Shown here: positions 1 through 8,162 of the stretch, piece after piece | Position numbering within the stretch: the stretch's first letter is position 1 | How the letters are laid out: the number at the start of each line of letters is the position of its first letter | Source of the DNA: Chitinilyticum aquatile DSM 21506 | GTDB lineage: Bacteria; Pseudomonadota; Gammaproteobacteria; Burkholderiales; Chitinibacteraceae | Reading direction: 5' to 3' | Length of the DNA stretch: 64,000 nucleotides | NCBI RefSeq assembly: GCF_000430805.1 | Contig: NZ_AUMS01000011.1 | Coordinates: forward strand, 78,723 to 142,722 | Translations under genes and position numbers: made by a program | The notes under the pieces: generated by a model | Databases searched by the model: none | What the model was told of the DNA's origin: nothing | What the model saw: the letters and a program-made list of their open reading frames with translations, nothing else

Positions 1-1574
1 GCACACTTCATCGATTCCTTCTTGATGTCCCAGCCCAGTTCGCGGGAGAACTCGGTGTAGTAGTCAAGACGGTTCTGCGCAGCAGCCTTGGTCGGGCTGT
101 CCTGGCACTCGGCGTTGATGATCTGGATGGTGGTCGGGAAGTCATTACCCAGCTGGCGTGCCTTGTCGAAGTCGTTCGGCACCCAGGTACCATCGATCAC
201 ATGCAGCATCGAGGGCTTCGGCGGTTGCGGGTAGATGAAGAAGAACACGGCAGATGCCAGGTTCAGCCAGGTATCCGCTACCAGCTCAGGCTGATTCAGC
301 AGCTTGAACTGGTCGCCGTCAAACATGGCCTGCGAGAACGGACCGTAGTTGTAGTTGTAGGACAGCTGCTTGGCGCCACGGCCGAAGTAGCCCTTGAACT
401 TGCCATCCGGCAGCTTGCCGCAGGTCCAGGTCTTGTTGAAGACCGGGTCGTTGCACTCGGCGTTGTAACCGGACATGCCCTCAGTCCAGCCCATTTCACG
501 CACGTGCACCAGTGCCTGGCGCCATTCCGGAATGCCGAACTCGACGATGCTGTGACCACCGGTTTCCTGCGCGAAGTGCGCAAACATGCCGGCGAGCGAA
601 CGGCGGCAGATTTCGTCGCTGTTGCGGCCATCGGTATAGGTGTCGCAGAAGCCCGGGAACTTGGCCACGGCCTGGAGGAAGCCCTGATAGGTATAGGCCT
701 TGTTGCGGACCTGGAAGAAGTAGTCGAATTTCTGCTGTGAAACCAGCGCTTCGACACGCTTCACGTTGTCCGGATTGGTCGCCTTGCCCGGCGCAACCGC
801 TTCGACCACGCTATTGGGCAGGGTGCGTACCGATGCCTTCACCTTGCGGAAGATGTCGGAGTTGGTCAGGGTTGCTGCGTAGGCTTCGGCTTCAGCCTTG
901 GTCGGCACACCGCACGAAGCTGGGGTCGATACGTTGCAAGGCAACGGTGTAGGAGTAACCGTGCCGCCATTGCTGCCGCCCGAGCAGGCGCCGCTGCTCA
1001 CCCATACACCGCCTTGCGACGGATCGTTGCCTTGTGTCCACCACTTGGCGCTGTAGTTGTAGCCCAGGTAAGAAACCTTGGCGCCGCCCTGGTAAGCGGT
1101 TGCCGCGCTCCAGCCGGCTTCACACGGACCAGTCACCACCGGGGGCTGAGTCGGTACGGCAGTAGGTGTTGCGGTAGGAGCAACCGTCGGTGCAACAGTT
1201 GGCGCAACGGTCGGCAGCGGGGTTGCTGTCGGTGTTACGGTCGGCTTGGGCGTCGGCGTTGCCGTCGGTGTCGCGGTAGGCAGCGGAGTGGCGGTCGGGG
1301 CCACTGTCGGCTTGACGGTCGGTGTTGCAGTCGGAGCAACGGTAGGAGCAACAGTCGGCACCGGAGTCACGGTACCGGCCACTTCACCCCAGGCGCCCCA
1401 CTGCTGCGATCCCGGAACTTCACCCTGGGTCCACCACTTGGCCTTCCAGGTCTTGCCCTGGTAGGTCACGGTCTGACCAGCGGTATACACGGCTTTGGCG
1501 TCCCAGTCGGCGGCCATTACGGACACGCTGAGGAACAGCCCGGCGACCAGCGCCGAAACTTTATGTCGAGTCAT
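1..1574 (-). CDS. Secreted chitinase, GH19 catalytic domain with two CBM5/12 modules (3' end outside window)
   Basis: Hydrolyses chitin outside the cell. Order from the start: signal peptide (about residues 1-21, cleavage after VMA), a CBM5/12 module (about 22-66, with the AKWWTQG motif), a long Thr/Pro/Ala/Val linker, a second CBM5/12 module (again KWWTQG), then the GH19 domain. The GH19 signature HFAQETGGH places the likely catalytic Glu near residue 337, and the substrate-cleft motif GYFGRGAKQLSYNYNYG follows. The frame stays open to base 1, so 524 codons are present and the C-terminus lies outside. I chose the ATG at 1572-1574 because a signal peptide follows directly; a GGAG lies about 11 nt upstream. 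It is probably exported by Sec and then by the type II system encoded at 10.4-19.6 kb. Family assignment is secure. Confidence 0.93.
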   Translation of the reverse strand, partial: MTRHKVSALVAGLFLSVSVMAADWDAKAVYTAGQTVTYQGKTWKAKWWTQGEVPGSQQWGAWGEVAGTVTPVPTVAPTVAPTATPTVKPTVAPTATPLPTATPTATPTPKPTVTPTATPLPTVAPTVAPTVAPTATPTAVPTQPPVVTGPCEAGWSAATAYQGGAKVSYLGYNYSAKWWTQGNDPSQGGVWVSSGACSGGSNGGTVTPTPLPCNVSTPASCGVPTKAEAEAYAATLTNSDIFRKVKASVRTLPNSVVEAVAPGKATNPDNVKRVEALVSQQKFDYFFQVRNKAYTYQGFLQAVAKFPGFCDTYTDGRNSDEICRRSLAGMFAHFAQETGGHSIVEFGIPEWRQALVHVREMGWTEGMSGYNAECNDPVFNKTWTCGKLPDGKFKGYFGRGAKQLSYNYNYGPFSQAMFDGDQFKLLNQPELVADTWLNLASAVFFFIYPQPPKPSMLHVIDGTWVPNDFDKARQLGNDFPTTIQIINAECQDSPTKAAAQNRLDYYTEFSRELGWDIKKESMKC

Positions 1575-1886
1575 CACTTTTCACACTCCACGCCCGGATC
1601 ATTATGCCGTTGGGTACGCAAGCGCACCCCGACTGCAGGCTTCCGGAACCCGCAGGCCGGCCTTTGCTTTTATGGGAGTGTGTGACTGGTCGGACTATGT
1701 TTGTGTTTTCATCCGGTCTTTGCCGGACATTGCGCATCGGTTATGGATAGCGCCTACAAATCACACTGCGGGCAATGGTATCAGCTTGTAGTCGCCAGTC
1801 AACAATTACTTACAGGCGGTTGGAAAGGCGGCAAACCCATATCCGGTAACGGCTCCGGGCCATTGCGGGCTCCGGGTGCCATCATT
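1575..1886. other. Intergenic region upstream of the GH19 chitinase
   Basis: 312 bp between the stop of the glycosyltransferase gene and the start of the GH19 gene, both on the minus strand. It must hold the chitinase promoter and the end of the upstream operon. I found no convincing rho-independent terminator and no clear sigma-70 promoter. Two direct copies of GGCTCCGGG occur around 1850-1875. Short open frames here have no coding character. Confidence 0.5.
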
Positions 1887-2846
1887 TCATTCTGACTGCT
1901 TGCTGCTGCCGGACGGCGTGTGCCCTTGCACAAAATACAGCGGCCTCTGCTTGGTTTCACCGAAAATACGTCCCAGGTATTCGCCCAGCACACCGATGAA
2001 GAACAACTGCACCCCGCCCAGGAAAAGCACGGTAACCATCAGCGTCGGGTAGCCGCGCACGGCATCACCCCAGATCAGCGTCTTGGCAATGATCCAGATG
2101 CCGTCGGCAAACGCCAGCAGCGCAGTCAGCAGGCCGAGATAGGTCGCCAGTTTGAGCGGAGCGATGGTGAAGGAGGTAATCCCTTCCAGCGCAAAATTCC
2201 ACAGCTTCCAGTAATTGAATTTGGTTTCACCGGCCGCACGCGGGTCGCGGCGGTATTCGATGGCCTTGGACGGAAAACCCACCCAGGCAAACAGGCCCTT
2301 CATGAAGCGGTGCTGCTCGCGCAGCTGCAGCAGTGCATCGACCGAGCGGCGGCTCATCAGACGGTAATCACCCACGTCGCGCGGGATTTTTACCTTGCCG
2401 GAAACCTTGTCCATCACCTTGTAGAATGCACTCGCCGTCGCCTTCTTCAGCCAGGTTTCGCCGTCGCGGTGCGTGCGCTTGGCATAGACGATATCGTAGC
2501 CGGCACGCCATTCGCGGATGAAGTCATGAATCAGCTCGGGCGGGTCCTGCAGGTCGGCATCGATCACGATCACCGCGTCGCCCTTCGCATGATCAAAACC
2601 GGCGGTCATCGCGATTTCCTTGCCGAAATTGCGCGAAAGGTTCACACAGGCGACGCGCGAATCCAGCGCGCACAGTTCGTCGATGATGGCTTGCGTGCGG
2701 TCACGACTGCCGTCATTCACGAAGATCATCTCGCAGCGGTAATCGGCCAGTTCGTCAAACAGGGCACTCATGCGCGCATGAAATGCGCCCAGTACGGCCT
2801 CTTCGTTGTAGGCCGGTACCACGACAGAAATCAGCGGTTTCATCAT
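1887..2846 (-). CDS. GT2 family glycosyltransferase (GtrB/ArnC-like polyprenyl-phosphate sugar transferase)
   Basis: Predicted to move a sugar from a nucleotide donor to undecaprenyl phosphate on the cytoplasmic face of the inner membrane. The N-terminal GT-A domain starts ISVVVPAYNEE, has the donor-site stretch VIVIDADLQDPPE (DxD-like) and the NFGKEIAMTAGFDHA region typical of the GtrB/ArnC group. Two C-terminal membrane segments (about residues 225-295) are followed by GEYLGRIFGE. I prefer the ATG at 2846 (319 aa), which has GGAG five bases upstream; an ATG at 2861 would add five residues. It is the last gene of a four-gene minus-strand operon after GtrA and two DUF2298 proteins, so it probably supplies lipid-linked sugar to those proteins. 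The sugar is unknown. Confidence 0.9.
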   Translation of the reverse strand: MMKPLISVVVPAYNEEAVLGAFHARMSALFDELADYRCEMIFVNDGSRDRTQAIIDELCALDSRVACVNLSRNFGKEIAMTAGFDHAKGDAVIVIDADLQDPPELIHDFIREWRAGYDIVYAKRTHRDGETWLKKATASAFYKVMDKVSGKVKIPRDVGDYRLMSRRSVDALLQLREQHRFMKGLFAWVGFPSKAIEYRRDPRAAGETKFNYWKLWNFALEGITSFTIAPLKLATYLGLLTALLAFADGIWIIAKTLIWGDAVRGYPTLMVTVLFLGGVQLFFIGVLGEYLGRIFGETKQRPLYFVQGHTPSGSSKQSE

Positions 2847-2879
2847 ATCCACTCCATCCATGGCCGTCGCACGGCCTCG

Positions 2880-3290
2880 TTATTGTTCTGCTGCCGGGTG
2901 GCGGAAGGCCCAGAGCTTGCTGCCGGCAAAATTCCACAGCAGACACAGGCCGGTCACCAGCAGCTGCGCCAGCCAGTGATTCCAGAGCAGCACCCCGGTC
3001 AGCATGGCCATCAGCCCGGTATTGATCACCCAGCCCGCGCCGGCAATCACGTAAAACTTGCTGGCAGCCTCGAAGTGGCTCTTGCTGCTGGCAAAGGTGA
3101 AATGGTAATTCAGCAGGTAATTCACGACCGCCCCCAGCAGATAGCCCAGCGCCGAAGCCAGCGCCGCCGGCCAGCCCAGAAGATCGGCCCCCAGCCACAG
3201 TACCGCGTACTGCGCCAGGGTACCCACTCCCCCTACCATCGCAAAACGCAGGAATTGCAATAGCCCTGCTGGCATGCCCCTAAACATCAT
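2880..3290 (-). CDS. GtrA-like membrane protein
   Basis: About 136 aa with four predicted membrane segments and the GtrA family opening (LLQFLRFAMVGGVGTL). Family members are thought to flip or help translocate polyprenyl-phosphate-linked sugars. I place the start at the ATG ending at 3290 (a second ATG follows at 3287), because it overlaps the stop of the upstream DUF2298 gene in an ATGA arrangement that suggests translational coupling. The longer open frame upstream lies in the coding region of that gene and is an artefact. The downstream neighbour is the GT2 glycosyltransferase, the classic GtrA-GtrB pair. Confidence 0.87.
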   Translation of the reverse strand: MMFRGMPAGLLQFLRFAMVGGVGTLAQYAVLWLGADLLGWPAALASALGYLLGAVVNYLLNYHFTFASSKSHFEAASKFYVIAGAGWVINTGLMAMLTGVLLWNHWLAQLLVTGLCLLWNFAGSKLWAFRHPAAEQ

Positions 3291-5326
3291 GGCCGGCGTA
3301 CCCACAGGCCTACATGCACGTCCGGATTTCCCTGGAATTCGATCCACGCATACTTGCTGCCAACGGCCTGATTGATCTGCGCCCAGGCGGCCGGCTGCTG
3401 CGAATGATCCTTGTAATTCCAGACGATGTATTCAACCTTGTTGGCAACCAGCCAGTCCGCCGCATCCGGCAGCGTGCCGGCATAGAACTGGCGGATCTGT
3501 TCTTTGAGCGCCCAGGCCTGGCCGACACTGCCATGCCAGGTCATCAGGTGCGAGGGCCAGCCCAGCAGGTTCGGCTTCACCGCGAAAACGGCATAGATGC
3601 CGGAGTCGGTGTAGGCGTCGCCATACCAGTTTTCCAGCACGATGCCGTAGGGCGCTTTTTCCAGATAGCGGAACATGTCGCGCACCGTCGCATCGCGCGT
3701 GTAAAGGCCGTGCGCTTCCAGCTTGCCGAGATCGCCCTTGCCGGTATAAATCCAGTAGCGCGCCACATCATAGGCGTAGATGTTGATCAGCAGCAGTGCG
3801 CCCACCGTCACCCAGCGCACCCAGCTGCGTACGCTCATCAGCAGCGTCACCGTCATGGCGACGACAGCGCCACTCCAGATCCAGCCCCACCACTTCATCG
3901 TGGTATTGGTGCGCTCGTAGCGCCCTCCTGTCGGGTCATCGACATAGATCAGCTCGGAAATCAGCAGCAAACCGAGGAAAACGACCGAGAACAACAGCGC
4001 AAGACGGCGGGTTTCCTTCTGCCACACACCCAGCGCGGCGAACAGCAGAATCGGCCAGTGCTGCGCGATGAATTGCATGAAGGGCGTGTGATCTTGTGTC
4101 TGCACGAACTTGATCGGGGTCGCCAGCGCCTTGCCGGCAAAACCGGCCAGGAAAGGATAGAGCAGCAGGAAACCGCCGATGCCGCCGACGAGCAGCGCAC
4201 GCCAGTCCGGCGGCTGCCGGTTCAGGTAGCGCCAGGCGATCCAGCCCAGCACCAGGGCGCCCTGCAAGGGGAAAGTCCAGGTGTTGGTAGCAATCATCAC
4301 CGGCACGGTCAGCGCCAGCAGGGCCTCGTACACAAAGGTCGATTCAGCCGGCTGTTCGACCTCGACATCCGTTCCGCGCACCGACGGCCGCGCCGTTTCG
4401 ATGGCACCGATAGCGGCAATCGCCAGCAGCAGCAGGAAGAAGCCGCCGAGTGGCGGGTGATAGTCGCCAACGTAATACTGATAACCGAAATCTTCCGAAG
4501 GCAGCTCGCGCGGCTCCCAGCCGCCGACCGCCTTGTTCGGGAACCAGCTGCGGCCGAATTCGGTATTCAGGCGCTGGTCAAACAGGCCGATGAAGCGCTG
4601 GCTCGACCACATGCCATCATTCGCATAGTTGACCATGTCCTGTTCAGTGGCATTGGCCGGTACCGTGTGCGAGAGATGCACGAAAGGCGTCGCGCCCGTG
4701 CCGCCCAGCGTAAAGGTGATCACCACCAGCCAGCGCGCCCATTTCTGCGCGAGGAAGCGCGCGGCAAAGTCCCAGGCCAGCGTGATCGGCAGCGCCATCA
4801 AGAGGGCAAAGGCGATGTTGTAGGTCAGGCCCGGCCCCATGCCGAACATCCGCCCCATCAGCGCAGCCGCGTAATGCTGGAAGGCGTAGTAGAAATCGAA
4901 CTTGTTGGGCGGGAACCAGTGGTCGAGCGGCGGCAGCTGCGCCCCCGGCAGGTAGTTGCCGATGAAGAACAGATCGGTGACGCGTTCGGACGTCGGGTAG
5001 ATCACCGGAAACGCCCATTTCCACGCCAGCCCGTAGGCAAACGCCAGCAGGAACACGAGCTCGGCGCGCCAGAAGGCCTGCTCGCACAGGCGTTTGCGCT
5101 CCGCATACAGCAGGAACACCGACACGGCCGTCGTGAGCGGCCACAGCCAGGCCAGTTTGCCAAGGCCGATGAAATGCTCCAGAAAGAACATCGCCAGGCA
5201 GAACAGCAGGATGCCAGCTGCCCGCGCCAGTGCAAAGGACGGAATCCAGCGGCTGGCGAGCGTGGTGACGCCGGCAATGTTCACCACCAGCAGCAATAGC
5301 GTAAAGAGGAAATAAATCAGGTTCAT
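3287..5326 (-). CDS. DUF2298 ('YYY') polytopic membrane protein, copy A
   Basis: 679 aa with more than ten hydrophobic segments. It carries the family hallmark of clustered aromatics in a loop (NKFDFYYAFQHYAAALMGRMFG) and, in its C-terminal half, the RYERTNTTMKWW motif. DUF2298 proteins are membrane proteins with a GT-C-glycosyltransferase-like look; their reaction is not established. It begins MNLIYFLFTLLLLV with no cleavable signal. It lies 18 nt downstream of a paralogue of similar size and the same motif layout and overlaps GtrA at its 3' end. The operon suggests a sugar transfer or polymerisation step on the periplasmic side using a lipid-linked donor made by the GT2/GtrA pair. That role is inference. 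Confidence 0.85.
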   Translation of the reverse strand: MNLIYFLFTLLLLVVNIAGVTTLASRWIPSFALARAAGILLFCLAMFFLEHFIGLGKLAWLWPLTTAVSVFLLYAERKRLCEQAFWRAELVFLLAFAYGLAWKWAFPVIYPTSERVTDLFFIGNYLPGAQLPPLDHWFPPNKFDFYYAFQHYAAALMGRMFGMGPGLTYNIAFALLMALPITLAWDFAARFLAQKWARWLVVITFTLGGTGATPFVHLSHTVPANATEQDMVNYANDGMWSSQRFIGLFDQRLNTEFGRSWFPNKAVGGWEPRELPSEDFGYQYYVGDYHPPLGGFFLLLLAIAAIGAIETARPSVRGTDVEVEQPAESTFVYEALLALTVPVMIATNTWTFPLQGALVLGWIAWRYLNRQPPDWRALLVGGIGGFLLLYPFLAGFAGKALATPIKFVQTQDHTPFMQFIAQHWPILLFAALGVWQKETRRLALLFSVVFLGLLLISELIYVDDPTGGRYERTNTTMKWWGWIWSGAVVAMTVTLLMSVRSWVRWVTVGALLLINIYAYDVARYWIYTGKGDLGKLEAHGLYTRDATVRDMFRYLEKAPYGIVLENWYGDAYTDSGIYAVFAVKPNLLGWPSHLMTWHGSVGQAWALKEQIRQFYAGTLPDAADWLVANKVEYIVWNYKDHSQQPAAWAQINQAVGSKYAWIEFQGNPDVHVGLWVRRP

Positions 5327-5344
5327 GGTGTGCTCTCTCGTGCC

Positions 5345-7393
5345 TCAGCGCGCGCTGCGGCGCTCCCAAATGCCGGCCTCCTGGCCGTTGTTCTGATAGA
5401 AAGGACGCCAGTTGAAATCACGCCCGATAGTCATGTGCAATTGCTGGCGCGCGCCCGGTGTACGGGTTTCATCCCCCCAGGTCCAGACGATGTAGCGCAC
5501 ATTCTGCTGATTGAGCCAGCCCAGCGGATCGGGCAGCTGCGCACGATAGAAGGAGCGGATCGCCGCCGCCCGCTGCGGCACGAAACTCGGCATGCCGCGC
5601 CATTGCGCCACATGGTCCGGCCACCCAAGCACGACGCCCTTGCCGGCATTGAGTGCCAGGGCGGATGCCGGAGAATACGCGCCCTGCTCCACCGCCTCCA
5701 GCACGATACCGTCCGGCGAATTCTTCAGGTGCGTGAGCATATTGCGCGCCATTTCATCCTGCTTCAGCCAGCCGTGCCCCGCCATCTGCCCCTTGTTGGG
5801 CTTGGGCGTGTGCAGCCAGTAGGAACCAATCGCCACGGCATACACCAGCAACGCCGCCATCATCGCGCCCACCAGCAGCCTGACGGCACGGTGGCCCACG
5901 CCCAGCGCGACGCTGCCCAAGCCGACGAGCGCCGCCGGCCACAGCCACGACCACCATTTGAGCGTGGTATTGAAGCGCTCGTACTTGCCCCCCATCGGGT
6001 CGTCAACGACGATCAGTTCCGAGAGCAGCAAAAGCCCGGCCAGCGTCAATGCCAGCCAGCCAGCCCAGGGCACGCGGCGCGACAGGGCAAGCCCCAGTCC
6101 GATCAGCAACAGCATGGGCCAGTGCAGCGCCAGAAAATACGGCAGCGGCGAATGATCGCCACCTTTTACCCAGGCCACCGGCGTGCTCAGCGAAGCCGGT
6201 GCAAAATGGCTGAGAAAAGGGTAAATCAGCGCAAAACCCAGCAGCAAGCCGGTCAGCAGCGAGCGCCATTCCTGCGCCAGCGTCTTGCGACGGAAAACCA
6301 GCCAGCTGGCGAGCAGCAGCACCTGCAGCGGAAACACCCAGGCATTGGTCGCCAGCACCAGAGCTGGCGTCAGGCCGAGCGCAATACCAAGCACTGTATC
6401 GCCACACAGCCATTTACCTTCAAGGGCCGTAGAGTCATACCCATCACCATCTGTCAGCTCCTTGCGCTGCGCAATACCCAGCGTCAGCGCCAGCGTCCAC
6501 AGCAACAGCACGAGGCCACCCAACGGCGGGTGGTAATCACCCAGATAACTGAGGTAGGCCACCGTTTCCAGCGGCAGCTCGCGATTTTCACGGAAATCCG
6601 GCTCGAGCGGATTGCCGGCCACGGCACGCCCCAAATCGGTATTGACCCGGTCATCGAACATGCCGGCAAAGCGCGTGCTCTCCCACAGGCGATCGGTCGC
6701 AGCCTGCTGGGCGCTGACTTCCGGCGCTTCCCTGATCATCAGCGGCATCAGCGGAGAAAGACCGTTGCCGCCAAGCAGCAGCGTGGCCACCAGCGCGGCA
6801 CGCACCCAGCGGCGGACAATGAAAAACGAAGCGATTTCCCAGGCGAGGCTGGCCAGAAACGCAATCAGCAATGCCCACGACAGATTCATCGCCAGGCCAG
6901 CTTCCAGATTGAAGACGCGCCCCAGCAGAGCGGCGGCGTAGTGCTGGAAGGCATAGTAGAAGTCGAACACGCTACCGGCCAGCCAGCGATCCGGCGGCGG
7001 CAGTGTATCACCAGCCATGTAATTGCTGATGAAGTAGAGATCGGTCAGGTGTTCCGAACCGCTATCGATATTTGGAAAGGCAAAGCGCCAGGCAAAACCG
7101 TAGGCAAAGGCGCACAGGAAGACCAGTTCGCCCCCCCAGAATCGGCGGTGCTGACGCCAGTTGCGCTGCGGCCAGAGTGCGGCAGCAGCCAGCAGCGAGG
7201 TCAGCGGCCACAACCAGGCCAGGGAACCGAGTCCGATGAAATGCTCCAGCGCGAACAGGAACAGCACAAGTCCCAGAACACCAAGCAGGCGCGCACTGGC
7301 GAGCCCCGGCAGGCATCGCATTACAAATGCGGTCAGACCAGCCAGATTGAACAGGATCAGGCCAACGGTCAGTAGCAGATAAATCAGGTGCAC
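5345..7393 (-). CDS. DUF2298 ('YYY') polytopic membrane protein, copy B
   Basis: Paralogue of the next gene, about 682 aa, with matching motifs in the same order: VFDFYYAFQHYAAALLGRVF in the N-terminal half and KYERFNTTLKWW in the C-terminal half. I propose the GTG at 7391-7393 as start (MHLIYLLLTVGLI). It has GGAGG eight bases upstream and aligns with the MNLIYFLF start of copy A. A longer ATG-initiated frame reaches 7441 but lacks a ribosome site. It is the first gene of the glycan operon. Retention of two diverged copies suggests a heteromeric complex or two different acceptors. Confidence 0.84.
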   Translation of the reverse strand: MHLIYLLLTVGLILFNLAGLTAFVMRCLPGLASARLLGVLGLVLFLFALEHFIGLGSLAWLWPLTSLLAAAALWPQRNWRQHRRFWGGELVFLCAFAYGFAWRFAFPNIDSGSEHLTDLYFISNYMAGDTLPPPDRWLAGSVFDFYYAFQHYAAALLGRVFNLEAGLAMNLSWALLIAFLASLAWEIASFFIVRRWVRAALVATLLLGGNGLSPLMPLMIREAPEVSAQQAATDRLWESTRFAGMFDDRVNTDLGRAVAGNPLEPDFRENRELPLETVAYLSYLGDYHPPLGGLVLLLWTLALTLGIAQRKELTDGDGYDSTALEGKWLCGDTVLGIALGLTPALVLATNAWVFPLQVLLLASWLVFRRKTLAQEWRSLLTGLLLGFALIYPFLSHFAPASLSTPVAWVKGGDHSPLPYFLALHWPMLLLIGLGLALSRRVPWAGWLALTLAGLLLLSELIVVDDPMGGKYERFNTTLKWWSWLWPAALVGLGSVALGVGHRAVRLLVGAMMAALLVYAVAIGSYWLHTPKPNKGQMAGHGWLKQDEMARNMLTHLKNSPDGIVLEAVEQGAYSPASALALNAGKGVVLGWPDHVAQWRGMPSFVPQRAAAIRSFYRAQLPDPLGWLNQQNVRYIVWTWGDETRTPGARQQLHMTIGRDFNWRPFYQNNGQEAGIWERRSAR

Positions 7394-7782
7394 GCTTACA
7401 ACCTCCCTCCATCGCGCCCCGCCGCCAATTAATGCATTCAATTCCGCGAATAGCGAAATAGCGGAGGCGAATTTATGTAGTAGTGCGGGGCATTCTACGG
7501 AACAGCGATTTATACGGGCAAGACTTGCTTACATTTTTCCCGCCACATGCGACAAAAGGCAGTCATCACCCTCCAGACGGTCTTGCAAAACAGGAGGGCA
7601 TCGCCAGGCAGACAAGGACACCGTTCGCCGTTTACTCAGGAAAAACAACAGCTCCAGCAAGATGGCATCAAAAAGCAACACCAGCAAAAACAGTGCAACG
7701 GGAGCACCGGTACGGGGCAGAAGAATCAAATTCCTGAGCACACAGTGACTTAGCCGGCACATTCCGCATTCCGCAATGCACC

Positions 7783-7804
7783 ATTTCTTACGCATATAAG
7801 AAAT
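7783..7804. promoter_or_regulatory. Perfect inverted repeat ATTTCTTA-N6-TAAGAAAT
   Basis: Eight-base arms at 7783-7790 and 7797-7804 match perfectly as inverted repeats. There is no T-run on either side, so it is not a typical intrinsic terminator. It could be an operator for the divergent chitinase or DUF2298 promoters. No regulator can be named. Confidence 0.4.
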
Positions 7805-8018
7805 CGCTAAATTAATGAAATTTGTAGTCGTTTTTTTTTGCATACATTTCGATTGACAGACGAAATGCATTCTGCAAAAAATACGTCCACGCCAAACGAA
7901 CAAGGCATTGAATTCAAAAAGCCTTATAAGCTTATTTCAATACCTTTTCAGGTAATTGCATTTCGCTTACATAAAACATAAGACACCACCCCTACCGGGA
8001 TGAGTGAACGAAGCGCAA

Positions 8019-8054
8019 TATAATTGACCACCAATATCAATTCTGGTGATCAAT
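8019..8054 (+). promoter_or_regulatory. Candidate -10 element and operator upstream of the GH18 chitinase
   Basis: TATAAT at 8019-8024 is the best -10 candidate upstream of the chitinase. Overlapping it begins an inverted repeat: ATTGACCACCA at 8023-8033 and TGGTGATCAAT at 8044-8054, ten of eleven positions complementary, centres 21 bp apart (two helical turns). A dimeric repressor bound here would block the promoter. The no-chitin repressor could be a GntR- or LacI-type protein, but none is encoded nearby. No good -35 was found. Confidence 0.5.
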
Positions 8055-8162
8055 AGCGAGACGCGAATTTCCAGGCACCCAGGCTGAAGCCTGCCCAGGC
8101 AGGCCGAAGCAAGAGGCGGAGAATATACTCCGCAGAAAAACAGGAAGATGAGGAAGCTCCAA

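Larger units (their letters stand above)
7394..8162. other. AT-rich divergent intergenic region (DUF2298 operon / GH18 chitinase)
   Basis: About 770 bp between divergently read genes, clearly more AT-rich than its surroundings, especially 7780-8040. It should hold the promoters of both transcription units. Visible elements are a perfect 8-bp inverted repeat at 7783-7804 and a TATAAT followed by an operator-like inverted repeat at 8019-8054, both listed separately. A TTGACA hexamer lies near 7854 without a good -10 partner. A 124-codon open frame on the minus strand (7529-7903) has no ribosome site and I do not believe it is coding. Confidence 0.55.

Noticed and set aside
3314..7375. Very long open frames on the plus strand (661 and 681 codons) opposite the two DUF2298 genes
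   Set aside because: They are antisense to clear membrane-protein genes, rich in His/Gln/Arg as mirror frames of GC-rich codons, with no ribosome sites or domain motifs.
7529..7903. Minus-strand frame containing LPRTG followed by a hydrophobic stretch and KRR, like a sortase signal
   Set aside because: The frame continues about 30 residues past the supposed C-terminal tail, has no ribosome site or recognisable body, and lies in AT-rich promoter DNA. Probably coincidence.
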